DNA of 64,000 nt from Halobacillus kuroshimensis DSM 18393 (lineage in GTDB: Bacteria > Bacillota > Bacilli > Bacillales > Halobacillaceae): NCBI RefSeq assembly GCF_000425705.1, contig NZ_AUDY01000014.1:1-64000 (forward strand), in the 5' to 3' direction. The notes beneath the pieces are model-generated. The model was given only the letters and a program-made list of their open reading frames with translations. It did not search any database and was not told the origin of the DNA. The position numbers and the translations under genes are program-made. Within the stretch, counting starts at the first letter, position 1. Every line of letters begins with the position of its first letter. Below, one piece after another: positions 23,890 through 34,068 of the stretch.

Positions 23890-26766
23890 ATGCCCAGTAA
23901 ACATATCAGCATTCGGGGAGCCCGTGCCCATAATTTAAAAAATATAGATATTGATATCCCGAAAAATAAACTCGTCGTTATGACGGGGTTATCCGGGTCC
24001 GGAAAATCATCGCTGGCCTTTGATACGATTTATGCGGAAGGACAGCGGCGTTATGTAGAGTCCTTAAGTGCTTATGCCCGTCAGTTTCTCGGGCAGATGG
24101 ACAAGCCGGATGTAGACTCGATTGAAGGTCTGTCGCCGGCCATTTCCATCGATCAGAAAACGACAAGCCGCAACCCGCGTTCCACAGTTGGAACGGTAAC
24201 GGAAATCTACGACTACCTTCGTCTGTTATTCGCCAGGATCGGGCGCCCGACATGTCCGAACCACGGCATTGAAATCAGTTCCCAGACCGTCCAGCAGATG
24301 GTGGATCGTTTGATGGAATATCCGGAGCGAACGAAAATGCAGATTCTTGCCCCGGTCGTTTCCGGTCGTAAGGGTGAGCATGTGAAAGTGTTTGAGCAGC
24401 TCCAGAAGGAAGGGTATATCCGCCTTCGTGTCGATGGGGAAATGCGGGAAATTTCCGAGGAAATAAAACTCGAAAAAAATAAAAAACATTCCATTGAAGT
24501 GGTGATCGACCGGATTGTCATTAAAGACAGTGTCGAAGGACGTCTCTCAGATTCGTTGGAAACAGCGTTGAATCTTGGGAATGGGAATACGATTGTCGAT
24601 GTCATCGGAGAAGAAGAACTTACATTCAGCGAGCACCACGCCTGCCCGATCTGTGGATTCTCCGTCAGTGAATTGGAGCCGAGGATGTTCTCCTTCAACA
24701 GTCCGTATGGTGCCTGCAGCCGCTGTGATGGACTCGGCACTCAGCTGGAAGTCGACATTGACCTTGTCATTCCGGACTGGGGACGTTCCCTGAATGAACA
24801 TGCGATTGCTGCATGGGAACCTCAGAGCTCTCAATATTACCCGCAGCTTCTGAAAAGCGTAGCGGACCATTACGGTATTGATATGGATAAACCGTTCCGT
24901 GATCTTCCAGAAGAGCATAAAGAACGTATTCTTTACGGAAGTGGAGATGAAAAAGTCTACTTCCGCTATGAAAATGACTTCGGCAAAGTACGTGAGAACG
25001 AAATTTTCTTCGAGGGTGTCATTCCGAACATTTCCCGCCGGTACAGGGAAACGAGTTCTGATTACATTCGTGAACAGATGGAGAAATACATGGCCCAGAA
25101 GCCGTGTCCGAAATGTAAAGGCAACCGATTGAATGAAGAGGCTCTGTCCGTCTTGATCAACGGCAGCCATATTGGTACAACCACTGATTTTTCCGTAACA
25201 GAGGCCAAAGAGTTCTTTGAATCTGTTGAACTGACCGAAAAAGAAGAAACGATCGCCCGGATGATTTTGAAGGAAATCTGTGAACGACTCAGCTTCCTTG
25301 CCAATGTCGGCCTGGACTATTTAACGCTGTCCCGTTCTGCCGGTACGCTGTCCGGTGGTGAAGCACAGCGGATCAGACTGGCGACCCAGATCGGTTCCGC
25401 CCTCACCGGCGTTCTTTATGTGCTGGATGAGCCTTCCATCGGTCTGCATCAGCGGGATAATGACCGTCTGATCAACACGTTGAAGCGGATGCGTGACCTG
25501 GACAATACTTTGATTGTCGTGGAACACGATGAAGATACCATGCTTGCTGCGGACTACTTGATTGATATCGGGCCGGGCGCAGGCGCCCACGGCGGAAATA
25601 TCGTTACTCAGGGGACACCAAAGCAGGTCATGAAAAACCGCAAGTCCCTGACAGGCCAGTATTTATCCGGCCGGCAGTTTATTCCCCTGCCTTCTGAACG
25701 ACGGAAATCCGACGGCCGCTCCTTGAAAGTGAAAGGAGCGGAGGAAAACAACCTGAAAAAAGTGAATGCCGATATTCCGCTCGGTGTTTTCACGGCTGTG
25801 ACAGGAGTTTCCGGGTCGGGTAAAAGTACGCTCATCAACGAAATCCTCTACAAGACACTGTCTATGAAGCTTCATAACGGAAAGCAGAAACCGGGACAGC
25901 ATAAATCTGTCGAAGGCATAGAGCACCTGGACAAGGTGATTGATATCGACCAGTCGCCGATTGGAAGGACGCCAAGATCCAACCCGGCGACCTATACAGG
26001 TGTCTTTGATGATATCCGTGATGTGTTTGCACAGACGAATGAAGCGAAAATCCGCGGATATAAAAAAGGCCGCTTCAGTTTCAACGTCAAGGGTGGACGG
26101 TGTGAAGCCTGCCGCGGAGACGGAATCATTAAAATTGAAATGCACTTCCTTCCGGATGTTTATGTTCCCTGCGAAGTCTGTGACGGTAAACGGTACAACA
26201 GAGAAACGCTGGAAGTGAAATATAAAAACAAGAGCATCGCAGATGTGCTGGCGATGACGATTGAAGAAGCGCTGGAGTTCTTTGCCAACATTCCGAAAAT
26301 TAAGCGCAAACTGCAGACGGTTGCCGATGTCGGTCTGGAATATATTAAACTCGGCCAGCCGGCTACAACGTTGTCCGGCGGGGAAGCCCAGCGTGTGAAG
26401 CTTGCGAGTGAACTGCACCGCCGATCCAACGGAAAATCCTTCTACATTTTGGATGAGCCGACGACCGGCCTTCATGTGGATGATATTTCACGTCTCCTGA
26501 AAGTTCTCCAGCGTCTCGTTGATAATGGGGACTCGGTGCTTGTCATTGAACACAACCTTGATGTCATCAAAGAAGCAGATCACATTATTGATCTAGGACC
26601 GGAAGGCGGCGGAAATGGCGGACGGATCATTGCGAGTGGAACGCCTGAACACGTCGCTGAGCAGGAGGTTTCCTATACAGGGCGGTATTTGAAGCCTGTT
26701 CTGGAGAGAGACCGCGAGCGTATGGAAAAGCAGATGGATAGTCGTGAACAAGTGGCCGGCAAGTAG
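23890..26766 (+). CDS. uvrA: Excinuclease ABC subunit A
   Basis: 958 residues with two ABC-type ATPase modules: GLSGSGKSS near the N-terminus and GVSGSGKST near 640, each with an LSGGEAQR signature (about 490 and 830). Zinc-binding cysteine motifs are visible in [16 protein letters not shown] and CEACRGDG. UvrA dimers locate DNA lesions and load UvrB. It starts 6 bases after uvrB stops, so the pair is one transcript. Confidence 0.96.
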   Translation: MPSKHISIRGARAHNLKNIDIDIPKNKLVVMTGLSGSGKSSLAFDTIYAEGQRRYVESLSAYARQFLGQMDKPDVDSIEGLSPAISIDQKTTSRNPRSTVGTVTEIYDYLRLLFARIGRPTCPNHGIEISSQTVQQMVDRLMEYPERTKMQILAPVVSGRKGEHVKVFEQLQKEGYIRLRVDGEMREISEEIKLEKNKKHSIEVVIDRIVIKDSVEGRLSDSLETALNLGNGNTIVDVIGEEELTFSEHHACPICGFSVSELEPRMFSFNSPYGACSRCDGLGTQLEVDIDLVIPDWGRSLNEHAIAAWEPQSSQYYPQLLKSVADHYGIDMDKPFRDLPEEHKERILYGSGDEKVYFRYENDFGKVRENEIFFEGVIPNISRRYRETSSDYIREQMEKYMAQKPCPKCKGNRLNEEALSVLINGSHIGTTTDFSVTEAKEFFESVELTEKEETIARMILKEICERLSFLANVGLDYLTLSRSAGTLSGGEAQRIRLATQIGSALTGVLYVLDEPSIGLHQRDNDRLINTLKRMRDLDNTLIVVEHDEDTMLAADYLIDIGPGAGAHGGNIVTQGTPKQVMKNRKSLTGQYLSGRQFIPLPSERRKSDGRSLKVKGAEENNLKKVNADIPLGVFTAVTGVSGSGKSTLINEILYKTLSMKLHNGKQKPGQHKSVEGIEHLDKVIDIDQSPIGRTPRSNPATYTGVFDDIRDVFAQTNEAKIRGYKKGRFSFNVKGGRCEACRGDGIIKIEMHFLPDVYVPCEVCDGKRYNRETLEVKYKNKSIADVLAMTIEEALEFFANIPKIKRKLQTVADVGLEYIKLGQPATTLSGGEAQRVKLASELHRRSNGKSFYILDEPTTGLHVDDISRLLKVLQRLVDNGDSVLVIEHNLDVIKEADHIIDLGPEGGGNGGRIIASGTPEHVAEQEVSYTGRYLKPVLERDRERMEKQMDSREQVAGK

Positions 26767-26832
26767 ATGTTTTGACGCCCGCCGCCAAATTGAGTATCGT
26801 TAAACAAGAATGGTTGGACGGGAGGAATACGA

Positions 26833-27204
26833 GTGGAATCAATACAACCGAACAAAGTTCAGGATAAAATCAACCAGTTAGCCAATAAAACGGTATACGT
26901 GCATTTGGAAACAACCAATGGTGCTTATGCCAGTCACTTCGATGAGAATGCCTATAACGTGGGAGCTTTCATCCGTAATGCGGAAGTTTCTTATCAACAC
27001 GGAAAAATCGTCAGCACAGGCGGCAGCTACCGCGTAGGTCTTAAACTTGATCTCGGATGGGTGTACGCCGAAGGGCTGAGCGATTATGAAATCGATGAAA
27101 AAGGCCGTCTGCTGATGGCGGGTCATGACCGCGAAGGACGCTTGATGGTCGCTTTGGAAATCAGTGAGACCCCATTCTCACACGGAGCGGATCCTGATGA
27201 GTAA
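26833..27204 (+). CDS. yojF: YojF-family protein (DUF1806)
   Basis: 123 residues, small cytosolic protein of the YojF family found next to the bacillithiol deacetylase gene in Bacillaceae. The GTG start is 7 bases from GGAGG. Its stop overlaps the next start by 8 bases, so the two products are made together. The role in bacillithiol synthesis is suggested only by that constant pairing. Confidence 0.85.
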   Translation: MESIQPNKVQDKINQLANKTVYVHLETTNGAYASHFDENAYNVGAFIRNAEVSYQHGKIVSTGGSYRVGLKLDLGWVYAEGLSDYEIDEKGRLLMAGHDREGRLMVALEISETPFSHGADPDE

Positions 27205-27850
27205 AGGGCACGTGGTCGTCATTTTCCCACATCCGGATGACGAGTCCTTTGGTGCTTCCGGCACCATCTCTAAATTCAGGGATGAAGGAGTTCCGGTCAC
27301 ATACCTTTGTGGAACATTGGGAGAAATGGGACGGAATATGGGAAGTCCGGTTTTTGCTAACAGAGAGACGTTGTCCACATTCCGCAGACAGGAATTAAAG
27401 GAAGCAGCCAGACAACTCGATATTGAAGTGGAGTTTCTCGGCTACCGGGATAAGACGCTTGAATTTGAACCGCGTGATAAAGTAGCGTCTCATTTGAAGA
27501 AAAGACTGGAAGAGCTGGAGGCGACGGTGGTCATCACGCATTATCCGGGGTACGCGGTCCATCCGGATCATGATGCTCTCGGAGCCGCAGCGGTCGAGGC
27601 CGTTAAACTGATGGAAGAGGCCTCGCGCCCGGATGTATGGATGCACGCCATTTCCAACGGCCATGCGGATGTATTAGGGGAACCGGATATCGTTTATGAT
27701 ATCCGCCCTTATTGGGAAAAGAAGCTTGCAGCGATTCAGGCCCACCTTTCCCAGGCGGACGGAATGATGAGTTTGATTGAAAATCATGATCAGGCCGCTG
27801 AACAGCTGGAACGATTGAAAACAGAACGATTTTACCGCTGGCACTTTTAA
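27197..27850 (+). CDS. bshB2: Bacillithiol biosynthesis deacetylase BshB2
   Basis: 217 residues of the PIG-L/LmbE fold. The zinc motif HPDDE (12-16) and the later HPDHDALG are intact. BshB enzymes remove the acetyl group from GlcNAc-malate to give GlcN-malate, the second step in bacillithiol synthesis. The YojF partner and overall sequence identify the BshB2 (YojG) type. The ATG at 27197 overlaps the yojF stop; a start at 27164 would lie inside yojF. Confidence 0.9.
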   Translation: MSKGHVVVIFPHPDDESFGASGTISKFRDEGVPVTYLCGTLGEMGRNMGSPVFANRETLSTFRRQELKEAARQLDIEVEFLGYRDKTLEFEPRDKVASHLKKRLEELEATVVITHYPGYAVHPDHDALGAAAVEAVKLMEEASRPDVWMHAISNGHADVLGEPDIVYDIRPYWEKKLAAIQAHLSQADGMMSLIENHDQAAEQLERLKTERFYRWHF

Positions 27851-27857
27851 CATAGCA

Positions 27858-27896
27858 GCCATGGATCAGACTTTACATCGGATCCATGGTTTTTTG
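27858..27896 (+). terminator. Terminator after bshB2
   Basis: Stem GCCATGGATC / GATCCATGGT with a 13-base loop, then six T residues. Confidence 0.8.
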
Positions 27897-27954
27897 TTTT
27901 TGAATCTTTTTTTGTGGGAACAACGTACATAGATAGGTAAAGGAGAGTGAATGT

Positions 27955-28983
27955 ATGCCGGTAAATGAAGAACGTATGAAAATTTTGGAGATGATTGAAA
28001 AAGGTACGATCAATGCAGAAGAAGGTGCGAAGCTTTTAAGTGCTCTGGAACGTGAAGGAGAGGATCAGCCGGAGAAGAAAAAGTACGGCATTGTGAACTT
28101 TCTTGATGACGCGGTGGATAAAATTAAGAACGCCGACTTTGATCTTGCTTTTGGAGAATCGGTGGAGATTAAGGAAGACTCCCTGCTTGATGCTGGAGAC
28201 TTGAAGGAAGTGGATCTAATGATTGCCAACGGTTCCCTCCATGTCTACTCCTGGGAGGAGGATCAGGTGAAGGCCTCCTCCAGAATCAAAGTGTATCAGG
28301 CGGCCTCAGAAGAAGAAGCGAAGGAACGTGTATACGGAGATGTTCAGTTCGACATCAAATATGGCCTGCTTCGTTTGGCCAGTCCTTCCAAGAAAATCAA
28401 AATGCATACAGATCTTTACTTACCGAAACGCTCCTATGAATTTATTAAAGCTCAGCTCCAGAACGGCCCCCTGCACGCGGAAGGCCTGGAAGGAGAGCAT
28501 TTCCATTTGAAAACCTCCAACGGTTCTGTCAAAGGGGCCCGCCTGAAAGGCAGAAGCTGCAAAATTCATACGGCCAACGGGTTGATCAAGCTCGAAGAAG
28601 GTGTGTTTGATCAGTTGGAAGCAGATACGATCAACGGGCCGGTGACCCTTGGAGGGACATTCGGGAAAATTGATGGATCCTCTGTGAGCGGAGGGATTAC
28701 CGTAGACCATAAAGGAAGTACAGCGCATACCGCCTTTTTAAAAACGACAGCAGGGGCCATCCAGGTTTCTCTTCCCGTGGAGCGTAAAGTCGACGGGATT
28801 CTGAAAACGAAATTCGGTTCCCTTCAGTGCAGCCTTGATAATTATAAAATCCTGAAAGACAAGAAAGACGTTATGAATAAGACGCTGGAATTCGAAGCGT
28901 ATGAACAATTTGAAGATGTTTATCATATAGAAGCAGAGACGAAGACTGGTTCAGTGAAGATACAGCCACCTGTCCAGCTTTAA
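27955..28983 (+). CDS. yvlB: YvlB-like protein with DUF4097 beta-repeat domain
   Basis: 342 residues. The N-terminal 35 residues form a short helical SHOCT-like segment (ILEMIEKGTINAEEGAKLL), and the rest is a repetitive beta-structure with SNGSV, TANGLI, TINGPV and VSGGI turns typical of the DUF4097 adhesin-like fold. In B. subtilis yvlABCD belongs to envelope-stress (SigW/LiaR-type) regulons. Here yvlB is followed by yvlD only. No signal peptide is seen, so it is probably cytoplasmic or membrane associated. Confidence 0.82.
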   Translation: MPVNEERMKILEMIEKGTINAEEGAKLLSALEREGEDQPEKKKYGIVNFLDDAVDKIKNADFDLAFGESVEIKEDSLLDAGDLKEVDLMIANGSLHVYSWEEDQVKASSRIKVYQAASEEEAKERVYGDVQFDIKYGLLRLASPSKKIKMHTDLYLPKRSYEFIKAQLQNGPLHAEGLEGEHFHLKTSNGSVKGARLKGRSCKIHTANGLIKLEEGVFDQLEADTINGPVTLGGTFGKIDGSSVSGGITVDHKGSTAHTAFLKTTAGAIQVSLPVERKVDGILKTKFGSLQCSLDNYKILKDKKDVMNKTLEFEAYEQFEDVYHIEAETKTGSVKIQPPVQL

Positions 28984-29009
28984 AACAGTGGGAAAATGAG
29001 GTGAGTGTT

Positions 29010-29366
29010 ATGAAAAACTGGCTGCTGCATATTCTAGTGAATGCTGTTGCCATTATTGCTGTCGGAGCCCTGCTCGACAGTGTCCAGATTGATGGTGTGG
29101 GCGGTGCTTTGCTTGCCGCATTCATCCTTTCGATCCTTAATGCGGTCGTCCGTCCATTTCTCGTCATTTTGACTCTTCCGATTACGATTGTTTCGCTCGG
29201 ACTGTTCCTGTTTGTGATCAACGCCATCACACTGGCTCTGACCGACTTGTTCCTCGGAAGTACATTCGATATTGATGGATTTGGCATGACGATCCTTGCC
29301 GCGGTCATCATTTCTTTCTTGAACCTGGTACTGAACAGCCTGTTGAAAGATATGAAGAAATCCTGA
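29010..29366 (+). CDS. yvlD: YvlD-type phage holin family membrane protein
   Basis: 118 residues with four hydrophobic spans, family phage_holin_4_2 (MKNWLLHILVNAVAIIAVGA, then LNAVVRPFLVILTLPITIVS). The ATG at 29010 has AGGTG upstream; the GTG at 29001 would occupy that site. It is encoded 26 bases after yvlB, as in Bacillus. Its role is unproven; the family is linked to envelope integrity. Confidence 0.87.
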   Translation: MKNWLLHILVNAVAIIAVGALLDSVQIDGVGGALLAAFILSILNAVVRPFLVILTLPITIVSLGLFLFVINAITLALTDLFLGSTFDIDGFGMTILAAVIISFLNLVLNSLLKDMKKS

Positions 29367-29371
29367 TTCAG

Positions 29372-29400
29372 CCGTACGGAGAAATCCGTACGGTTTTTTT
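29372..29400 (+). terminator. Terminator after yvlD
   Basis: CCGTACGGA-GAAA-TCCGTACGG followed by seven T residues. Confidence 0.9.
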
Positions 29401-29524
29401 ATGCGCAGAACCTATTTTATGTCTATACTGATAGGGACCCCTGGTTGAGACAGACCTATCCAAGATTTCAGCAAAACATGCTACAATAGGGGACAGTGAT
29501 TGATGAATGGAGGTTGTTGGAAAG

Positions 29525-30457
29525 ATGAGCAAGGTCCGCACAGAAGATTTACTGGAACAGTTTCAGCTTGAATTAGTAACCGGAAAAGATGGAGTTCACC
29601 GTGAAATACATATGAGTGATATTTCCCGCCCCGGTGTAGAAATGACCGGGTATTTCAAATTTTACCCGAAAGACAGACTGCAGCTTCTCGGTAAGACGGA
29701 GCTGTCTTATTTCAATGAACTGACGAAGGAACAGCGTCAGGAGCGGGCGGAAAAGCTCTGCACGGATGTTACCCCGGGGATCGTTATAACGAGGGGAATG
29801 GATATTCCGGAAGAGTTGTTTGAAGCCGCTAAGGAAGCTGGCGTCCCATTGATGATTTCCCCATATAAGACAACGAGAGTCATCAGCCGGCTGACCAATT
29901 TTCTGGAGTCCAAGTTTGCTCCGTTTACAGCTATACACGGGGTCCTTGTAGATATTTACGGCATCGGTGTACTGATCACCGGTCAGAGTGGCGTTGGTAA
30001 AAGTGAAACAGCGCTTGAACTGGTGAAGCGTGGTCACCGTCTCGTTGCCGATGACAGCGTGGAAATCCGGCAGGAAGATTACGATACGCTGATCGGAAAC
30101 AGTCCGCCGCTGATCGAGCACCTTCTGGAAATCCGCGGTCTTGGAATTATCAACGTGATGACGCTGTTTGGCGCTGGAGCTGTCCGAAGCTTCAAACGTA
30201 TCACACTCGTTATCAACCTTGAACTTTGGGATAAGAACAAACAATATGACCGTCTGGGCCTTGAGGAAGAAACCATGAAAATTATGGACGTTCAAGTTCC
30301 GAAAGCGACGATCCCCGTGCGTCCAGGACGTAACCTTGCCGTTATCATTGAAGTGGCAGCAATGAACTTCCGCCTGAAGCGGATGGGCGTCAATGCCGCA
30401 GAGGAATTTTCCGAGCGGTTAACCAAAGTGATCGATCAGGATCAAACGGGGAAATAA
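29525..30457 (+). CDS. hprK: HPr kinase/phosphorylase
   Basis: 310 residues, the same length as B. subtilis HprK. Walker A GQSGVGKS is at 153-160, His138 precedes it in AIHGVLVD, and the family signature [15 protein letters not shown] follows. HprK phosphorylates and dephosphorylates Ser46 of HPr and Crh in response to glycolytic intermediates, driving CcpA-dependent catabolite control. I chose ATG 29525 because [13 protein letters not shown] aligns with the known start; GGAGG lies about 11 bases upstream. It heads a long co-oriented run of genes. Confidence 0.96.
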   Translation: MSKVRTEDLLEQFQLELVTGKDGVHREIHMSDISRPGVEMTGYFKFYPKDRLQLLGKTELSYFNELTKEQRQERAEKLCTDVTPGIVITRGMDIPEELFEAAKEAGVPLMISPYKTTRVISRLTNFLESKFAPFTAIHGVLVDIYGIGVLITGQSGVGKSETALELVKRGHRLVADDSVEIRQEDYDTLIGNSPPLIEHLLEIRGLGIINVMTLFGAGAVRSFKRITLVINLELWDKNKQYDRLGLEEETMKIMDVQVPKATIPVRPGRNLAVIIEVAAMNFRLKRMGVNAAEEFSERLTKVIDQDQTGK

Positions 30458-30469
30458 GGAGGAAACAAG

Positions 30470-31306
30470 ATGCAGACATGTGAAGCACAGCCTCTTGATC
30501 CCGTCTTTCTTCAGCTGGGTCCACTTTCTGTTTACTGGTATGGCCTGATTATTGCTACAGGAGCCTTTTTAGGACTATGGATTGCGACAAGAGAAACAGA
30601 AAGACTGGGATTGAAAAAGGACTATATGGTGGACATCGTGGTGTTCGCGATTCCTGCAGCCATTTTATGTGCCCGCCTTTATTATGTGATTTTTGAATGG
30701 GAGCGGTATGCCGGCGGCCCGTTGTGGAAGGTTTTTGCTGTCTGGGAAGGCGGGATCGCCATCCACGGAGCGTTGATCGGTTCGGTACTGACCGCCTATA
30801 TTTATACAAAAGTAAAAGGTATCTCCTTCTGGATGATGGCAGATATCGCTGCACCGAGTATTATTCTTGGTCAGGCAATCGGGCGCTGGGGGAATTTCAT
30901 GAACCAGGAAGCCCATGGTGGACCTGTCTCACAGGCTTTTTACGAGAATTTCATGCAGTATCTGCCTGCCTTCATCAACCAGCAGATGTGCATTGACGGA
31001 ACGGTGTATCACCCGACGTTTCTTTATGAATCCGTCTGGAATATCATCGGATTCGCTCTTCTGCTCGTTCTTCGCCACCGTTTCAACCCGCGTCGTGGGG
31101 AAGTTTTCTTAAGCTATGTCATATGGTATTCTGTCGGCCGTTTCTTTGTGGAAGGCCTTCGTACGGACAGTCTCTACTTGTTCGGAGATATCCGTATGGC
31201 TCAATTTATTTCCATTGTACTGGTCATCGGTAGTGCCGTACTCATTTACTACCGCAGAAAGAGCGGAATGGCAGATAAATATTATAACGGAAAGAAAGTA
31301 AAATAA
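30470..31306 (+). CDS. lgt: Prolipoprotein diacylglyceryl transferase
   Basis: 278 residues, integral membrane enzyme that attaches diacylglycerol to the lipobox cysteine of prolipoproteins. The Lgt signature is visible in [15 protein letters not shown], and the essential Arg/His region in [11 protein letters not shown]. About seven spans. AGGAGG precedes the ATG and it follows hprK by 12 bases. Confidence 0.95.
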   Translation: MQTCEAQPLDPVFLQLGPLSVYWYGLIIATGAFLGLWIATRETERLGLKKDYMVDIVVFAIPAAILCARLYYVIFEWERYAGGPLWKVFAVWEGGIAIHGALIGSVLTAYIYTKVKGISFWMMADIAAPSIILGQAIGRWGNFMNQEAHGGPVSQAFYENFMQYLPAFINQQMCIDGTVYHPTFLYESVWNIIGFALLLVLRHRFNPRRGEVFLSYVIWYSVGRFFVEGLRTDSLYLFGDIRMAQFISIVLVIGSAVLIYYRRKSGMADKYYNGKKVK

Positions 31307-31319
31307 GGGAGCCGATAGC

Positions 31320-32276
31320 ATGAAAGGAACGCTGCTGCGTGGTGGAAAAAAGGGCCTGGATTTAACATGGACACTGGGGAAAGTCATTTTTCCCGTAACA
31401 CTGATTGTGACGATTCTCCAGTATACACCTGTCCTGCCATGGGTGATGGACAAACTGGAACCTCTGATGGGGTGGCTGGGTCTTCCAGGTCAGGCGGCTG
31501 TCCCTTTAGTGGTTGGGAATTTTTTGAACCTGTATGCCGGCATCGCTGCGATTCTCTCCTTTGATTTTACGGTGAAAGAAGTATTTATTTTAGCTGTCAT
31601 GCTGTCGTTCTCCCATAACCTGCTGATTGAATCGACCGTTGCTAAAAAGGTCGGGGTCAGCTGGTGGATAGTTATTGGTGTCCGCCTTTCCCTTGCTTTC
31701 TTTTCTGCATTTATCATCCATTTGTTTTGGGACGGGGGAGGGGCACAGGCGAAATACGGCCTCGCCCCCTCTAATCCTGTGGAACCGGAGGGATGGACGG
31801 AAATCGTCATCCAGGGGGTGCAGACGGCTGGCATGGGGATCATCCAGCTTGCCTTCATTGTCATCCCATTGATGGTCGTCATGCAGTTTATGAGAGAAAA
31901 AGGATGGCTCGACAAATTTTCGGAATGGGTCGCTCCCTGCACCAGGTTTTTAGGTATGGAGCGTAATACGTCCATGACACTGGCCGCCGGCTTGACGATC
32001 GGCCTTGCCTACGGGGCCGGGTTAATGATTCAGGCCGTGGAAGAAGACGGTGTATCAAAAAAGGATATGTATCTGGCCGTCATCTTCCTTGTCGCCTGTC
32101 ATGCTGTCGTTGAAGATACGCTCGTATTCATTCCACTCGGCATTCCTGTCTGGCCGCTTCTCATCATCCGGTTAACGACAGCTGTGCTGTTAACAGCGGC
32201 CGTAGGGTTTGTTTGGAACAAATTACAACATAATAGAAAGGATACATCACATGAGCATACGTACCATTCTCTTTGA
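31320..32276 (+). CDS. yvoD: YvoD-like nucleoside-recognition (gate) domain membrane protein
   Basis: 318 residues with about eight spans and two Gate-type repeats (VVGNFLNLYAGIAAIL; SMTLAAGLTIGLAYGAG). In B. subtilis yvoD sits at the same place between lgt and ppaX. A transport role is assumed from the fold; the substrate is unknown. Its 3' end overlaps the start of ppaX. Confidence 0.85.
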   Translation: MKGTLLRGGKKGLDLTWTLGKVIFPVTLIVTILQYTPVLPWVMDKLEPLMGWLGLPGQAAVPLVVGNFLNLYAGIAAILSFDFTVKEVFILAVMLSFSHNLLIESTVAKKVGVSWWIVIGVRLSLAFFSAFIIHLFWDGGGAQAKYGLAPSNPVEPEGWTEIVIQGVQTAGMGIIQLAFIVIPLMVVMQFMREKGWLDKFSEWVAPCTRFLGMERNTSMTLAAGLTIGLAYGAGLMIQAVEEDGVSKKDMYLAVIFLVACHAVVEDTLVFIPLGIPVWPLLIIRLTTAVLLTAAVGFVWNKLQHNRKDTSHEHTYHSL

Positions 32277-32889
32277 TTTAGACGGCACACTGATTGATAC
32301 GAATGAACTGATTATTGCATCCTTCACTCACACCATTGCCCAATATGGGGACAGAGACTATACGCGTGAAGAGATCTTGGATTTTATCGGGCCCCCTCTT
32401 GTGGAAAGCCTGGCTAAGATCAACCCGGACAAGGTGGAGGAGATGGTGGAAACCTACCGTGAACATAATGTGGAGAACCATGACCGCTATGTGACTGCCT
32501 ACGAAGGTGTTGTTGAAACAATGCATGCCTTGAAGGACGAAGGTTTCCGGCTTGGTATAGTGACCACAAAAATGAAAAACACGGTACACTTGGGGCTTGA
32601 GCTCACGAATTTGGACGGCTTGTTTGAAACAGTGGTCACTCTTGATGATGTGACCAATGCCAAACCTCATCCGGAACCAATTATGCGGGCGCTTCAGGAA
32701 CTGGATACACCGGCATCAGAAGCACTTATGGTCGGTGATAATACCCATGATATTGAAGCAGGGAAAAATGCCGGAACGAAAACAGCCGGGGTTGTATGGA
32801 CGGTCAAAGGCAGAAATGTACTGGACGATTTAAGCCCGGATTACATGCTGGATAGCATGCGTGACCTGCTGCAGATTACCGGGAGTTAA
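32251..32889 (+). CDS. ppaX: Pyrophosphatase PpaX (HAD superfamily)
   Basis: 212 residues. Asp9 and Asp11 in ILFDLDGTLID are the nucleophile and acid/base, GIVTTK is motif II, NAKPHPEP motif III and VGDNTHDI motif IV. PpaX hydrolyses the pyrophosphate released when HprK dephosphorylates HPr-Ser-P, which explains its place in the hprK operon. The ATG at 32251 has AAAGGA 8 bases upstream and lies inside the yvoD 3' end (26-base overlap). Confidence 0.93.
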   Translation: MSIRTILFDLDGTLIDTNELIIASFTHTIAQYGDRDYTREEILDFIGPPLVESLAKINPDKVEEMVETYREHNVENHDRYVTAYEGVVETMHALKDEGFRLGIVTTKMKNTVHLGLELTNLDGLFETVVTLDDVTNAKPHPEPIMRALQELDTPASEALMVGDNTHDIEAGKNAGTKTAGVVWTVKGRNVLDDLSPDYMLDSMRDLLQITGS

Positions 32890-32892
32890 TGG

Positions 32893-33405
32893 ATGAGAAA
32901 GACAGACCGCTATCCCGTCCAGGGCGCGAATTCCTTGTGGCATATCTATAAAACCGTGCCGTTTCTAAAAGTCGTGAAAAATTTCACCATTATTCAAGTG
33001 GCACGCTATACCCCTTTTCTCGGAATGAAAAATTGGCTGTACCGCACGTTTTTAGACATGAAGGTAGGGGATAGGACAGCCTTTGCCTTGATGGTGATGG
33101 TTGATATTATGTTTCCTGAAAAAATCAAAGTTGGGTATAATACGGTAATTGGGTACAATACAACCATCCTTGCTCATGAATACTTGATCGATGAATACCG
33201 GCTGGGTGAGGTGATCATCGGAGATGAGGTCCTGATCGGAGCCAATACGACAATCCTCCCGGGAATTACTATTGGGGACAGGGCGGTCGTATCGGCGGGC
33301 ACGTTGGTGAATAAAGATGTTCCACCCGGCAGTTTTGTCGGGGGAAACCCGATGAAGGTCATTTATACGAAAGAGCAGATGGCTCAGCGGGAGGCGGAGG
33401 AATGA
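32893..33405 (+). CDS. yvoF: Hexapeptide-repeat acetyltransferase, YvoF-like
   Basis: 170 residues with left-handed beta-helix hexapeptide repeats (KIKVGYNTVIGYNTTIL; VIIGDEVLIGANTTILPGI) typical of maltose/galactoside O-acetyltransferases. The acceptor is unknown. It occupies the conserved position after ppaX and overlaps glpP by four bases (ATGA). Confidence 0.88.
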   Translation: MRKTDRYPVQGANSLWHIYKTVPFLKVVKNFTIIQVARYTPFLGMKNWLYRTFLDMKVGDRTAFALMVMVDIMFPEKIKVGYNTVIGYNTTILAHEYLIDEYRLGEVIIGDEVLIGANTTILPGITIGDRAVVSAGTLVNKDVPPGSFVGGNPMKVIYTKEQMAQREAEE

Positions 33406-33953
33406 GTTTTACACAAACGGTTTTACCAGCAGTAAAGAAAATCAAGGATTTTGAAACACTGCTGGAATCGGATACGGAGTATATCATCCTTCTTGAAAGC
33501 CGTCTCGGACTGCTTCGAAAGCTCGTCCGTCTTGGGCAGAAGTCGGGAAAGAAAGTCCTCGTCCATGTGGATTTGATCCAAGGCTTGAAAGCGGATGATT
33601 ACGGTATGGAATACCTCGGTCAGGAAGTGAAACCCGACGGGGTGATTTCAACAAGAGGGCATGTCATTCATCAGGCGAAAAAATATAATATCCTATCTGT
33701 GCAGCGGTTGTTTCTTATTGACAGCCAGGCCATTGAGCACAATGTAAAGCTCATCCAGAGAACGGAGCCTGATTACGTCGAAGTTTTGCCAGGTGTCCTG
33801 CCGGGAATGATAAAAGAGATTAAAGAGCGGATCGGGGTACCTGTCATCGCTGGAGGACTCGTCCGTACGGAGGAAGACGTAGAGCAGGCACTGGCCTCCG
33901 GGGCTTCTGCCGTTTCTACTTCTCGTACCGACTTATGGAAGTTTTCCAAATAG
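33402..33953 (+). CDS. glpP: Glycerol-3-phosphate-responsive antiterminator
   Basis: 183 residues of the GlpP family, a TIM-barrel-like RNA-binding protein. Conserved blocks KVLVHVDLIQGL, DGVISTRGH, DYVEVLPGVLPG and VIAGGLVRTEEDV are present. With glycerol-3-phosphate bound it prevents termination in the leaders of glp genes. Both downstream glp leaders contain the expected terminators. It overlaps yvoF, so it is transcribed from the hprK side. Confidence 0.94.
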   Translation: MSFTQTVLPAVKKIKDFETLLESDTEYIILLESRLGLLRKLVRLGQKSGKKVLVHVDLIQGLKADDYGMEYLGQEVKPDGVISTRGHVIHQAKKYNILSVQRLFLIDSQAIEHNVKLIQRTEPDYVEVLPGVLPGMIKEIKERIGVPVIAGGLVRTEEDVEQALASGASAVSTSRTDLWKFSK

Positions 33954-33985
33954 ATGATACAGACGCCCATTTTAAAAAGAAGCCT

Positions 33986-34031
33986 GAAAACGCACAGAGA
34001 TTAGAAGAGACGCTAATAGTTGTGCGTTTTT
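33986..34031 (+). promoter_or_regulatory. GlpP-controlled leader terminator of glpFK
   Basis: GAAAACGCACA (33986-33996) pairs with TGTGCGTTTTT (34021-34031); an inner ATTAG/CTAAT pairing lies within. The T run at the end makes it a terminator between glpP and glpF, and GAGACGC (34007-34013) in the loop recurs in the glpD leader. Confidence 0.8.
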
Positions 34032-34068
34032 GGCAGGGATCCGCTGAAGATCGGAAAGGAGCGGGCAC

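Noticed and set aside
25663-26475. 270-codon frame antisense to uvrA
   Set aside because: Shadow frame; no ribosome site, and uvrA is certain.
29573-30295. 240-codon frame antisense to hprK
   Set aside because: Shadow frame over a certain gene.
33985-33998. Possible cre box in the glpF leader (TGAAAACGCACAGA)
   Set aside because: Two mismatches at conserved positions and explained better as part of the GlpP terminator stem.
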